Shown here: one piece after another, positions 24,041 through 36,045 of the stretch | How positions within the stretch are numbered: the stretch's first letter is position 1 | Layout: every line of letters begins with the position of its first letter | NCBI GenBank assembly: GCA_030272155.1 | Contig: CP126199.1 | Span: 3,026,501 to 3,090,500, forward strand | DNA: 64,000 nt | Direction of reading: 5' to 3' | Source of the DNA: Tetradesmus obliquus | Lineage: Eukaryota; Chlorophyta; Chlorophyceae; Sphaeropleales; Scenedesmaceae | Notes under the pieces: generated by a model | Told to the model about the DNA's origin: nothing | Seen by the model: only the letters and a program-made list of their open reading frames with translations | Databases searched by the model: none | Translations under genes and position numbers: made by a program

Positions 24041-27000
24041 AGGGATCCTGCTGGCCACCTACTGGGAGCTGCCAGTTTCCACCACCCACTCCATCATCGG
24101 AGGCATCATCGGTGAGTGCTGAGTTGTCGCATGCTGCTGAAACCTAAACAGGGGTGCTGCAGAGGGCATCTGTTCTTGCTTGCTTGCCTGCCTTGTGCTG
24201 TCGACCACTGAGTGACAAACAGCACGTGCTCATTGCATCATCTGTACAGCCGCCAATGCCACCACGTCATCCGGCTGCATCACACCTTCTCTAACACCTG
24301 TGTTGTTTGCCTCTGCTGCGCACATGCTCCCCACCGCCAACCGCCTGCAGGCTTTGCCATGGCCTTTGGTGGCGCCGGCGCTGTGTCATGGTACGAGCCC
24401 CGCCCAGACTTCCCGTATGTGCGCGGCATCGCGCCCATTGTGGTCTCCTGGTTCCTGTCCCCGCTGCTGGCCGCGCTCATCACACTGGTGTTCTTCCTGA
24501 TTATCCGCACGGTCGTGCTGCGCCGCCAGAACAGCACCAAGATCGCATTCTGGGTGCTGCCCTTCCTCATCTTCTTCACCATCTTTGTCAGCCTGCTGTT
24601 TGTGCTGGTGAGTGCGGGAATGAACTGCTACAGATTGATGTGCCGACTCACAGCCTGCTGTTTGTCCTGGCGAACCAGATGGTGGGCTCGCCTGGCCAGC
24701 AAACTGCAGCAGCACGCAGAGTCCTCTCCCTGCGCGGCCACAGATCTCCTCTGCCCTCCATTCTGTATGCTTGTTGCCGCCACCTGTTGAGGTCTTCTCC
24801 CTGACGCCTTTCGATCTCTGTCCGCCGCTTCCTCCCACCCGCAGACCAAGGGTGTGTCTGCCGTGGTGAAGATCAAGACCGAGAAGGCCGCGTGGCTCGC
24901 CGCAGTCTCGGGTGTCGGCGCTGCGGTCATCGGCACTGCCGCGCTGTGGCCGCTGATGAAGCGCATGGTTGCAAAGTACGACCGCCAGCACGGCGGCAGC
25001 AAGGACGCCAGCGACATTGTGATTGATGCCGGCGGCAAGTTCAAGGATGTGGAGGAGGATGAGTTCCAGAAGAAGGTGAACAACATGCTGGCTGCTAAGG
25101 AGGTGGACCCCAACGACAAGTCCATCGGCGCATACTTGACTCGCTTCAGGTGGGGTATCGGCCATGCGATGACTGCGCTTCACTTGCTTCAGGGTCGATC
25201 GCACTTGATTGCAATAGCTAGTGATTGGGTTGGAAGATGTTGGCGGTGCTTGCAGCCAGCGTGCCCTGCTGTTTCTTGAGTGATGCACACTACCAGCTGA
25301 GTACGGCTGCTGACTTCTGCTGTCTGCTGCCGCTTGCTGCTCTTTCTGGCCTCACGCATTACATCCATGCTGACGTGAAGCTTTCAACATCGACATGCAT
25401 GACTCTGGCCACCTGTGCTGACGTTTGGCTGCTTACTTCTGCTTGCAGGAACGCTGCTCTATCTGGCCTCACGCATGACATCCACGCCGACGTGGAGGGC
25501 AATGACAAGATCCAGGAGATGCACGACGACGCTGAGAAGTTTGACCCACGCACAGAGGAGGTGTTCAAGGTGCGTTACAAAATGCGTCACTAACACAGCA
25601 AAGGCAGGCCTTCAGCATTAACCGGGCATGAAGCACATGTGTGCTTGTTGCCATTCCTGCAGCTTGCCTGTGTGGAGCTTGCTGATTCCCTCAACACATG
25701 CAGCGCGCGCTGTTCCCCTGCAGCCTGTTCAATTGGTGTGAGCAAACTGACAACCACCATGCATTGTCACTTACACATGTTGCTAACACATGTTATTTGT
25801 TATTACTTGTGCTATGTTGTGGCCTGCAGGTGCTGCAGGTCATCTCCGCATGCGCCATGGCCTTCTCCCACGGAGCCAACGATGTGGCCAACGCCATCGG
25901 CTCCTTCGCTGCTGCCCTGATGGTGTACAAGACCTTCAAGGTGCCCTCCTCCAACAGGTGAGCCACTTGCGTATTCTCCATCGTCTGCAGATGTTTGTCG
26001 AGCTGTGATTTTGGTGTGCTGGCTACCGCAGTGCAAGCATTGATCAATTTGCAACCCCTTTGTGTCGTATGTTCGTGGCCGCTGGGACTCGACCCTTGAC
26101 GACTGCCCAGACTTCACAAGCACTCTCGCGACACCACCTGATGAAGCACGCGTAGCTGCCAACCATTTCTTTCGCGCAATGCCCTGCCCAACATGACACA
26201 CCTGCAACCGCCTGTTCTGCAACATTTTGCTACATCCTGCAGTGACACCGAGCTCTGGATCCTGGCTCTGGGAGGCTCTGGTATCGTGGTGGGCCTTGCC
26301 ACATACGGCTACAACATCATGCGTGTGCTGGGCGTCAAGTGCACACACATCACACCTTCTCGCGGGTGAGTGCGGCTGCATCTCAGCTGTCTGCAGCTTG
26401 TAGTAGACTAGCTGTGCCAGTTTCAGGTGGCAGCGCATGAACTGGCATGACTGACACCAGCACACAGCACTGCTAACAGACAGCTACTCTGCTGTCGAGG
26501 CACCACCTGACCCGTGCCCCTGTGTTGGCTGTTGCTGCTGCTTGCTGCTGCCAGTTTCTGCATGGAGCTGGCTACCTCCTTTGTGATTGCAGTGGGCTCA
26601 AGCTTCGGCCTGCCTCTGTCCACCACCCACACCATCACCGGAGCCACTGCTGGTGGCGGTGTGGCTGAGGGCCGCTGGAAGGCACTCAACTGGCTGCTGT
26701 ATGCCAAGATGTTTGCTGGTGGGTTGAACCTGCTGCTTGTAGCTTGCAGGATGTGCTTCGCCTGCATGTGTCGAGAAATACATTTTGGTGCGGCTTCAGC
26801 TGCCTTAGCTTGTGCTGCATCCCGCCATGTGTTGAGCAACCCTGATTGTGCTACCGCTGTAGTTCTACTTGCTGCCGCTGTGCTGATAGTTTGCTGTGCT
26901 GCTGTGTTGCTCCTGCAGGCTGGGTCTTCACCCTCATCATCACTGCCGCCATCTCAGCAGTCATCTTCCTGCTGGGCACCCACACTCCCTCCCAGCTCGA

Positions 27001-27253
27001 CCAGGCGCAGCTGCGCAACTACCAGGAGTCTATGCTGCAGCAGGGCAACCAGACCCTGGCGTTCCTGGCTGAGGAGAACAACAACCTGAAGCCCATGAAC
27101 ATGCCGCTGATGGACAGCATTGTGGAGCTGGGCACGCAGAACAGCGACCTGCTCGAGAGCAAGCTGTGGCTGCCTGCAGAGAACGTGACCAGCAACTTTG
27201 ACAGCGTGCAGAGCCTGCTGATGAACTTCACCACCTTTGCAGTGCCCAAGTAA
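22406..27253 (+). CDS. PTB: Sodium/phosphate symporter, PiT/PHO4 family (algal PTB type)
   Basis: Fourteen exons join in perfect phase to about 600 residues: 22406-22417, 22593-22616, 22782-22818, 23037-23063, 23398-23468, 23692-23821, 24043-24111, 24351-24607, 24845-25149, 25449-25569, 25830-25957, 26243-26365, 26555-26718, 26919-27253. The two inverted PHO4 halves are plain: [10 protein letters not shown] near residue 25 and [10 protein letters not shown] near residue 366, each followed by an S-T-T-H motif ([22 protein letters not shown]). Multiple hydrophobic membrane segments flank a central hydrophilic loop of about 140 residues (exons 9-10, rich in Lys, Asp and Glu). The C-terminus is a hydrophilic domain of about 90 residues after the last membrane segment. 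It should import inorganic phosphate with Na+ at the plasma membrane, as for Chlamydomonas PTB proteins. The first four exons are very short (12, 24, 37 and 27 nt). Intron 4 starts inside a perfect palindrome. Confidence 0.97.
23062..23223. repeat. Perfect 78-bp inverted repeat with 6-nt loop at a 5' splice site
   Basis: Arms 23062-23139 and 23146-23223 are exact reverse complements, loop GGCTCA. The left arm begins two bases before the end of exon 4 of the phosphate transporter and contains the GTGAGT donor. In RNA the donor would be fully base-paired in a 78-bp stem. Confidence 0.97.
24009..24042 (+). repeat. CTG triplet run ending in a splice acceptor
   Basis: (CTG)n of about 11 units runs directly into the CAG acceptor of exon 7 of the phosphate transporter, a clear case of a triplet repeat serving as the polypyrimidine tract. 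Confidence 0.85.
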
Positions 27254-29861
27254 ACCTTGAGCGCGAGCAGAGTGTCCCAGCGACACGGATATGCGTTGTG
27301 TGAGCATTTGATTCCGCGTGCGAGACAGCGCATTTGATTCCGTGTGCGAGACAGCGGAGACGGCGTGTGTGAGACGCATGCTCGTGGGTTGGTTGCCTGC
27401 CAAGCGTGGGTGCTGTGGGTGCTGTGGATGCTATCAGCAGCATGGAAGCCACGAGCTGAATCCAATGTGAGCACACAGGCGATATTTTGTCAGTGGTGCG
27501 CAACAGTGATTTGCTAGTTGCGCACGTCATCCTGCACGCCCGATCAAGGCGGTGCAAGTGACATCAGATGCAGCGCCTGCTGCGATCCCATGGTGTTGAT
27601 GCATGCATGAAGCACAATCCTACTTGTTGCTGCATGTCTGTCAGGTTCATGAAAAGAAAGAGGGTACATCTGGCCGAGCGCAGTGTGTTTGTATCAGCTG
27701 CGAAACTAATCCCAGGGCCCAGTGTCAGGTGGTGACCAATCCTCTTGGGTGCTCTGCAAATAGAGACTGATTCAATGCAGACAGAGCAGTCACTTGCTCT
27801 GCAGCCACTTTCGTGGCACAAGGACAGGGGTGCTGCTTTTCAGCTTATCACAACACAGGTGGTGTTTGTGCACAGAGATTGTTCAGAGTTTCAGATACGG
27901 CTGGGTTCTGTGTGCTGCGCATGCATATTATTGAGCTGCAGTTCCTTTCGGTCCTGCAGCACATCAACCCGATCCCTGATACACCTGGCTTCCGCGCTTA
28001 AGGGTGTGTGTGGTGCGAGCACCTGCTGTGAGTGCCTCGCTTGCCCATGGTTTGCATTCTATGTCGGTGTGTGTTTTGGTCAACAATTGTGTGACCATGT
28101 CCGAGAGCAACCCAATCCGACTGCGAAGGGAGTGCGTGCATGTCACAGTGCGAGTATATGCCGTCAAATGCTTGAAAGGTTCAAAGGGATAGAGATGGAG
28201 CATACGTCGGCACTGCTGCTGTATAACGGCCGTCAGCATGCCACCACATACTACATTAGCAGCTTTGAGAGTCGGTGGGCTCAGGTGGTCAATTACAATA
28301 GATCTACTTCATATACTAAAAGTATGGATGGCATGCATGGCTCTACGTATCCAATCCTATGCAAAAGTAGTGTTGTGGGCCGCGCTCGTAGCAGCTTACA
28401 CAGCATGGAAGCGGGAATCGTAGACTTTCATGTCCCAACACAGGGCATGGCAGGTCGCGGCTCGTCACACTTTGTTGCGAATGTCCAGCTTCGTTTGTGG
28501 CATTCTCAAATTTGCTTCAGGATGCAGCTTGCTCAGCAATTGCTGCACACTAGGTTGGAAGGACTGTTGTTTTCCAGGTTCTGCGCTGTTGACTCTGTCT
28601 CTCATATCCACAATCGAGCACAGCCTGCCGTCTCTCTTGCAGCACATGGACTTGTGGCGCTTGCTGCTTGAGGTCTGAAACTGCATCATCAGCAGAGGCA
28701 GGCCTACGCGGTGCCTGTCAGGTGTTGGTGGATGTTTCACAGGCTAGGATGGTGCACAACACAGGAGTTGCGCATGCACTGCTACTGTTCCTGTTCAGAT
28801 GCTGTGGCACACCAGCCACGATCGGGTGCAATCGATTCATTGCATGTAGCCCACCTCTCCAAAAGCATCCGCGGCTTGCCGGCAGGATGGTGCTGCACTG
28901 TGAGCATGTCGAATAAACATGGGTGGGGTTGAGGGCGAGTTGTACCGCGTCACCCAGTCTGCTGGTGTTGCGCATGCGCGTGGTTGCTAAGCATTGCTGA
29001 CTTGTGGTCAGCTGCAGCGCTTGATGCCCCACGGCTGCTTGTTGCATGCCAAGAGCGTGTGCGGGTGTTGCCACTGTTTGTCATGCTGAGGGCGATGGCG
29101 CTATGGGACAGCTTGATGGTAACTTTCTGACGACAAAAACGCCACTGCTGTCGCCAGTCTGTGCCTTGCAAGTGCACTCGCTTGATTTTCAAGCAGCTCT
29201 GCTGTACCACAGCAGACACTGTTACCTGCATGCCACCGTGACGTTGAACCTCTTGACACTGATATGTGTGTCAGCCGCTGACAATGTGCGGCAATGTCGT
29301 CCGCTGATACTTGGCCTGATGCCTGGATGACTGCAGATGTCACATACGTAAGTTACGTTGATTATGTTACACAACATGAGCACTACCTGAGCCGCTCAGC
29401 GCGAGTCGCGCCAATGGCAGACTCATTACGCAACCACCAGATTGGTTGAGCAGTGTGGGCTGCTACCATGCCACAGTCAGGCGTATAAGAGTGTCCGCCA
29501 TCAGCAAGCAGTCCCGGTATTAAACCATAGGGCGGGTCATACACTGTACAGGCAACAAGTGGTACAGCGATAGCTATCGCTGCCTATAGGCAATAAAATC
29601 GATTAATGCTAGATCGCCACATTCAGGCCATCATAGCACGACAACAGCAACAGGAGAGCCTGCCTGCCAGGCGGTGCCCAATGGGCTGTGCCCCCAGCAA
29701 GCTAGCCCCCCTTGAGCTCCGAGCAACATTTTGGTGAAGAACACCTCAAAAATGACAGCAACACATCCAGCAGCGCTGATTCGCAATAGGTGTGCTGCGC
29801 AGCACGCATGCAAGCCGCACTGCGGCAGCAGCCAACCCACTGCTGTGCTAGGCAAGCCGCC
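27254..29861. other. Long stretch without a supported gene
   Basis: 3' region of the phosphate transporter, then about 2 kb with no exon chain I can support. A short direct repeat (CATTTGATTCC..GTGCGAGACAGCG, about 27 bp, two copies) lies at 27303-27356. An uninterrupted plus-strand frame runs 27745-28671 (308 codons) but has no motif, no repeat bias and no splice support. The 29340-29640 part is richer in A/T. Convergent with ten-cysteine gene 3. Confidence 0.5.
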
Positions 29862-31734
29862 TCACAGCACTGCCAGCGCCAGCGCAGCAGCTGCCATCAC
29901 AACAGACACGCAGCTGGCAGCAGCCATGCTGACAGCGCTGTTCTTCTTTGGCTCTGGGGAGGTAGCTGGAGCTGGGGATGCTGCTGGTAGCTCTGCACTC
30001 TTAGCAGCCACTGCTGTGGCATTAGCGCCCTTTGCTGCTGCTGTGGTGGTGGTGTTGGATGCCTTGGTGGTGGCATTGGCCTGCAGAGCAGCCAGCGTGA
30101 AAGCGGATGACAGGAGGTGATGATAGGGCGGTAGTTGCAGCAGGGTTGCAGGCACAGGAGTAGTAACAGGCATTCAAGTCAAAGGCCGCAGGCTGCGCGC
30201 AGGGCAACTGAACAAACATACAAAATGCATGAGGGAGGATCTGGCAGTGCCGCTGTGCAAACACTAAACACAGAGTGTGTATAACTTGCTGGCGTGTGCT
30301 TCTTACCGGGCATGCAGCAACGTAGTTGGCGCAACGCTTGGCAGTGTGCGACCTGCAGCACAACAACACATGCAGCAAGGCGCAAGATGGGTCAGGCAAC
30401 ATCTCCTCACTGGCACATGCATACGCGCTGTGCAGACTGTACTGGTGTTGTGCACAGCATCCTTGCGCATCGTGATGCGATGCAGGTCGTGCAGTAGAAG
30501 CTGCACAATGCAGCATCTATGCTGCTGCTGCAAGCAATGCAACCCGCATTTCAACGCTGCTGCTCAACGCAATTGTTCAGGTTACAGCTGTATGTGTGCT
30601 GAACAGACTCGTCACGCATTCGGCCTAGGCACTCACAGGCCAAGCTGCACGCTGGCACTTGCAGGGTCCTTGCAGATGGCTGTGGTGTACTGTGCAAAGC
30701 AGCCAGACTTGACGGACTGCAGCGGCAGCAGGCAGCAGAAGCAGCAGCAATGATCTTGTCAGCGTGCATTGATCACCAGGCTATGCAAGCGTACTAGCGG
30801 GCGTTACAGCACAGCTACTATCATGGCACGCCCAACAATGCTGAAGACACAGCTTCCCACACGTACTTTGTGCTGTGGAAACATTGTAACCAGTCATAGC
30901 GGCTCTTCCAACATGGGATGTGTCTACAGCTACGCCGCCACAGCTATCACAGGTTGCAACAATGCCAGTTGCAGCTCCCCAGGTATACAGCTCACCTCCT
31001 CAAGGGCAGTAGCGCAGGCCTTGCTGCAGCATCCAGTCATGATTGCCAGGCTGCTCATTTTGTCGCTGTCGGTGTAGCAGTTGATCAGCTGCTCAAAAGC
31101 TGCGGTGCGGCACTTCTCAGTGACATCCGGTGTCTCCAAAGCGGTGCCCAAGCCCACCACGGCGGTTGCTGTTTAGCAGCAGCAGAGAACAGAGGGATAA
31201 TCAGGTCTTTTGCAGATTGTGAGCAGCTGCTTTGTGCTGTTGGCAGCATGCTGCAGAGCGCTGTGAGCTGGCATGACAAGCAGGCAAGCAGCTGCCTTCA
31301 TGTAACACTTGAGCAGCGGTTGCTCGCGAGAGTAGCAGCAGGCATACACGTCAGCCACATACAGGGAACCACTCACGATCGAAATCCTTGGGGTCAAATG
31401 CCACGCTCTTGACGGGGCACTCTGCGAAAGGAAAGGAAGTCAGCAAAGTGCAGTGCAGTGATAGCAGTGCACTGTGCTGATCTGCTGGTGACAACAGCAA
31501 GCAGCGAGTCGGAGTGTCTGCTGCTACAACCGCTCACTTGCAAGGTCTGCTACGATCAGAGTCTTGTCATAAACTGCCGGAGCAACCGCTGCAGAGGCCT
31601 GCAGGAACAAGCAGCGGCTCATGAGCAAATGGTCCCGACAGCTGGTGAGTCTGCTGCTGCGCTGCAGCCTGCCGACAACTCACAATTTGAGCTGCAACGA
31701 GCAATGCAAAACAAATGTATTTGACGGATGCCAT
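29862..31734 (-). CDS. Secreted ten-cysteine protein with GPI-like tail, paralogue 3
   Basis: I do not recognise the family. Seven minus-strand exons join in phase to about 224 residues: 31734-31684, 31598-31538, 31421-31377, 31168-30996, 30716-30637, 30352-30307, 30080-29862. A signal peptide (MASVKYICFALLVAAQ) is followed by the ten-cysteine module: K-C-P, K-C, N-C, G-C-C-S-K-A-C, G-C, I-C, K-R-C and A-C-P. Next come a short Asn/Thr/Ala linker with several N-x-T sites and a hydrophobic C-terminus (MAAAALALAVL) suited to GPI attachment. Exons 2 and 3 (61 and 45 nt) have the same length and phase as in paralogue 2, though the protein sequence has diverged. A Cys-containing open segment (LPCAQPAAFDLNACYY, minus strand near 30210-30170) lies in the last intron. 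I could not join it in phase, so it is left out. Surface tethering is inferred. Confidence 0.8.
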
Positions 31735-32443
31735 TTTGCTGTCGGCTGTTGCTCTCCTGCGAATGATTGCACAGCTGTCGGGGTGGTGGTTGAAGGTCAA
31801 CCGATCGCCGGACAGGAACTGGCAGGTGCAGGACTCCTTGAAACGTCTTACTATGGATGTGAAACGGTTATATCGCGTGAGAGGAAGGGAGTAACCGGCT
31901 GCTGAACCCTCCTGGGCTCGGATTAGTAACAACAGGCACTAATCCGCTGCGCTGGAAGCCTTTTCTACCAGAACCGCCATGTCGTTTTGTTGACACTTTA
32001 TGCTTTGAAACCACCATGCCAGTTCAACGCAGCAATGCGTCAGTGCTGCCTGCACAGCAGATGGCTGGGCCATGACATCATGGCACCAGCCACTGCCTGA
32101 AGTGCCTGCCATCATGGCACTGTCATGTAGGTGGTGACACACTACGCATGGCACTGCTCAAATCAAAACAGCTACCAGCAGACAGCTTCACGGCTGGTTC
32201 TGTTGCACAAGATCCGACCCTCGGCCGAAAAAAGTCGCGTTCAACATCGTGTGGTACCCTACTGGCCACCTGCCAGTCGGCTGCTGCAGTAATATGAGTT
32301 GCAGGAAACACATTGCACATCGCGACAGCATCAATGCAACCTGAAGCCTTCAGCCAGCCTGGTGCACTGCCTGGCCAAACACCAGCCGTTCAAGCAGGCC
32401 TCTGCCTGCAGCAGCACCATGCCAACTTGAAGCTACCTCAACT

Positions 32444-32484
<41 letters not shown>

Positions 32485-32500
32485 GTGGTGGTGGTATAAG
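31735..32500. other. Intergenic, no supported gene
   Basis: Upstream of ten-cysteine gene 3 and downstream of the MYB/SANT gene, both on the minus strand. It should hold the promoter of the former. No exon or RNA gene is seen. Confidence 0.5.
32449..32493. repeat. CTG/GGT triplet run downstream of the MYB/SANT stop
   Basis: (CTG)11 followed by (GTG)n just outside the MYB/SANT coding end. A second CTG run at 32598-32634 lies inside the last exon and encodes poly-Gln on the minus strand. Confidence 0.8.
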
Positions 32501-32595
32501 TTATACCATGCCCTCTGCACTGCCTGCCTGCACTCCCGCTGCCTCCCCATCTGCCACACTTGCTAATGCTAACGCATCACCCCCAAGCTGCTGCC

Positions 32596-32632
<37 letters not shown>

Positions 32633-33703
32633 AGCCGCTGTGAAATGCGCCTTCAGCGTGCCCCGCTCATCATCCACCAGCATGCCATTCTTCCAGCACC
32701 CTGTAACCGCCCCCAGCTGCTGGTTCTGTTCAAACTCAGCCTGCGCCTCAACCCTACTAAAGCGCCGGCCGTAGTACCACGACAGGTTCTGGCAGCCCAG
32801 TAGCTTGGCTGCCTTGATGCGGATGCTGTGGTCGTCCCAGCCAGGCAGCATGTCTCGGCCGATGTCGCGCCACCTGCCGATGCCGTGCTTGGCTAGGCCA
32901 GCGTACAGTGCCTCCCGCTCAGCATCACCCCAGCGCCTGCAAGTGATCAGCAGCGAGACATCAATGATGTTTAATCACAGGCACACTTGCGTGGCAAGTG
33001 GTCAGGGACAACGGGACTGACGCTGTCGATGTGGACGTCAAACACCAAGTTTGTAACAAGTTTGTAGCTGCACGGCGTGGAGAGTGATGTTTGGCTGGTG
33101 TTGAGTGCGCACTTGGTGATCCAGCTGCAGTGGAGCAGACACTGTGATGATGCGTCTAAGCCGTGAAGTAAGCAATGTCATCTGGGCGTCATGCAAATGA
33201 GCGTGGCGGGCGTGCCGCTGACAACAGCGCCAACACTGGGCATCCCTGCCACCGCTGAAGATGCAGTGCCATACGATTGCAGCGCAGCATTCACGGGTTG
33301 CGCCTCAATTGAGGGGCATGTGGGCACTACTGTTTATTGTTGAGTATGCTTGCCAGTGCCTGTGGCCCACTGTAGAGGCCCGCGCACTGCTTGGTTGCAA
33401 TCCCCGTGACAGTGAATAAAACAGCAGGGTTCAAATGCAGGCGCAAATGGGTACTCCAAGCCATGCGCTGCTGTTTCCGCAGTCTGCTGATGCAACTCAC
33501 TTGTCTGTCAGGGTGACGACCTTTTTGGGCCTGAAGAACTCCTGGTTGATGCTGCCATCCGGCTGCAGCATGCCAGGGGGGCTGAAGAGGCGGCGCATGT
33601 GCATGGCGTAGTCCCTGCGCTGCTGTTGGGGTTCGGCTGCGTGCTGCTGCTGCTGCTGCTGTTGCTGTGGGTGGTCCGCCTGCTGCTGCTGAGGGTCTGC
33701 CAC

Positions 33704-33737
<34 letters not shown>

Positions 33738-33832
33738 AATTGATGTGGCTGGCTTGCATGCTGCTGGCCGACATGCTGTTGTCCTGTTGGCACGGCTCCT
33801 GTCTGGTCAGCGGCAGCACCAGGAGAGGCCAT
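32501..33832 (-). CDS. MYB/SANT-domain nuclear protein with poly-Gln tracts
   Basis: Two minus-strand exons, 33832-33501 and 32936-32501, join in phase to about 255 residues. The start ATG (MASPGAAADQTG) was chosen because upstream sequence in this frame lacks conserved character. Residues up to about 75 are Gln/His-rich. Then comes FSPPGMLQPDGSINQEFF and a single MYB/SANT repeat: KRWGDAEREALYAGLAKHGI with GRWRDIGRDMLPGWDDHSI directly after, with the spaced Trp residues and a helix 3 region (IRIKAAKLLGC). The MYB helix is followed by NLSWYYGRRFSRVEAQAEFE, then a long poly-Gln run and a low-complexity tail. Such single-repeat proteins act as DNA- or histone-tail-binding regulators, and that is inferred here. 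CAG-repeat length in both exons is likely polymorphic. Divergent from the RTF2 gene across 417 bp. Confidence 0.85.
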
Positions 33833-34249
33833 CGGGGCAAGGCACTTGCTCAAGTTTGGCTCCAGCTGTGAAGGCTTGCTGTGCTGACGTGTGTTGCTGC
33901 TGTCCTTGACGCAACCTTGCAGGTTGGTTACAGACTGCATGCATGTTGCAAGGCATGAGCCAACAGCCATGTTGATTGAGCATCTGGCGTTCAGCCAAGA
34001 CCCCGCCTGCCATCCTGCTTTTATGACATGCAGGATAGGGCCCTGCATAAGGTCTCAGCTGCACCTGTCCTATGTGATGCTTCCCCCTGCCAAATTACAG
34101 GCAGCTTCACATTGTCGCTGCTTCTTCAAGTTGTCACTGCTGAGTATTGAACAGAAGCCAGCAAGGTTCAGGCACAGAGCTGCAGTCCAAAGGTTGCTGC
34201 AATTCAGAAGTCACGGCTAGCCTGCTGATATCGTCGAACACTTACAACC
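33833..34249. promoter_or_regulatory. Divergent intergenic region (MYB/SANT / RTF2)
   Basis: Only 417 bp separate the two start codons, so this stretch must carry both promoters. No individual element can be named with confidence. Confidence 0.45.
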
Positions 34250-36045
34250 ATGCAGTTGTTTGTGAGGGATAGCGAAACGCTGGTGCTGGACGCATGCGAG
34301 CAGACAACCATCGCGGAGCTGAAGGCAGCCTATGCAGCACGCAAAGCCTATGGTATCGATGCTGAGCAGGCTCTGGTAAGTTAACGAACCTTCTGTTCTT
34401 ACGAGTCACGATATGCTGAGCAGGGTCCGGCCTGCATGGCAGCAGCAGCAGCATGCCCTCACTGTGGCCTGGTCCGTCCTGTTTCGTTGCATGGTAGCTG
34501 CTCTTCAGAGGCCCGCTATCGGAATCTTAACTCCGCAACACAGAGCATACATGTCGCCATGCCATCATGTGCATCACAGCACACGTGCTCCAGCTCATGC
34601 TGTCTCCATGCCTGCACATTCTGCAGGTCTTGCTGCACCACAGCAGGCAGCTGCAGGACACAGCCACGCTAGCAGAGGCAGCACTGTATGATGGCGCTAC
34701 ACTATCAGTTTGCAGCAGGCTGCGAGGTGGCGGTGGCGATGGCGGCAGCACAGGCGCGGAGAGCAGGAGCTGTTACCTGGAGATGTATGCGCAGCGCAAG
34801 CCTGACAAGGTGAGTGCTGGAGTCTTGGCATGCTGCAGGATTGTGTTTGAGATACAGTTGTGTATTGCTTCGCGTCTGCAATGCATGCCATTGCAACCGG
34901 CAACAGCAGCAGCAGCCTAGACGTTGCTTATCTGCTGCATGTTGGTCCTGTCCGTACGGTGTGCAGCAGCCGCCTGCATCTTAGTGTTTGCTTGCTTCTG
35001 CGTGGCCAGCAGCTCTCAGCATGGCAGATTTGTACGCTCAGCCATGCAGCCACTTGACTCAGCACTATCATTGCAAGTGCTGTTCAGCCTTATGCCGCAA
35101 ATCACGCCGCACACTAACAGCGCACACGTGCGTGCACACGCATAGCAGTATCTCCACCTCGCAAATTCACGGTAGCCCTTCTCTCTCCTGCCGTGCTGAT
35201 GCACACAGGTCAACCCCCTAGAGGAGCTGCTAGCGCGCAGCACGCGCTGCCGGCTGTCAGGCGAGCGGCTGGCTCCTCCCTGCGTGGCAGATGAGCTGGG
35301 CAGCCTCTTCAACAAGGAAGCAGTAGTACACGCGCTGCTGAACAAGACCATGCCTGCAGCGCTCTCACACATAACTAGCTTGAAGGCAGTTGTTAACCTC
35401 AAGCTTGAGCCAGCACACAAGGCCGGCGGCAGCAGCAGCAGCAACGGCAAGAATGGCAAGGCCAACGGCAGCAGCAGTGATGCGGCAGACTTCCAGTGCC
35501 CTGTGACTGGGCTGGAGTTGAATGGGCGCTTCCAGTTTGTCATTCACCGGCCGACAGGGCAAGTGCTGAGTGAGCGGGCGCTGAGGGAGGCTCCTGCAGC
35601 AGTAGAGGAGCTGCTTGGCGGCAAGTGGGCAGCGGAAGATTTGATACCTGTGAACCCGCAGGGGGAGGAGCTAGAGAAGCGGCAGCAGGCGATGGCGGCA
35701 GCAGCAGCGGCGGAGCGCGTGAAAAAGAAGGCAAAGAAAGCAGGCAAGGAGAAGGAGAGGGAGAAGGCGGCAGCAGCAGCAGGGGATGCTGCTGGTGGTG
35801 CAGGGGCAGTTGCAGATGCTGCAGATGGTGTAGCAGCAGTTGGCAGCAAGCGGCTGCCGGTGGCGCCGCCAGCAGCAGCAGTAGCAGCAGCAGTAGCAGC
35901 TGGCGGGGCAGCAGCAGCAAAGAAGCTGAAGCTGCCGGCGGGTGCGACACCAGAGGTGTATGCGTCCATCTTTTCGACAGGGAAACCGAAGATGAAGGAG
36001 ACCTACTGCTGTAGATCTGCTTCGGGGAGGGGCCTGGGCATGTGA
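34250..36045 (+). CDS. RTF2: Replication termination factor 2 with N-terminal ubiquitin-like domain
   Basis: Three exons, 34250-34375, 34627-34809 and 35209-36045, give about 381 residues in consistent phase. Residues 1-77 form a ubiquitin-like domain (MQLFVRDSETLVLDACEQTT at the start) ending in SRLRGGGG, with the Gly pair at positions 76-77, almost exactly where ubiquitin ends. The RTF2 body follows: a first zinc-finger-like region where the usual cysteines are only partly visible (LARSTRCRLSGERL, PPCVADELGSLFNKEAVV), then LNKTMPAALSHITSLKAVVN, then FQCPVTGLELNGR, FVIHRPTGQVLSERAL and a Lys/Ala-rich tail ending in YASIFSTGKPKMKE. RTF2 proteins act at stalled replication forks and in splicing in plants and yeast. 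Plant RTF2 is known to carry an N-terminal ubiquitin-like extension. The Ala/Lys stretch at about residues 230-340 is low complexity. Confidence 0.93.

Noticed and set aside
30170-30210. Cys-containing minus-strand segment LPCAQPAAFDLNACYY as an exon of ten-cysteine gene 3
   Set aside because: No donor joins it in phase to the following Asn/Thr-rich exon without an implausibly short intron; direct splicing 30307 to 30080 is in phase.
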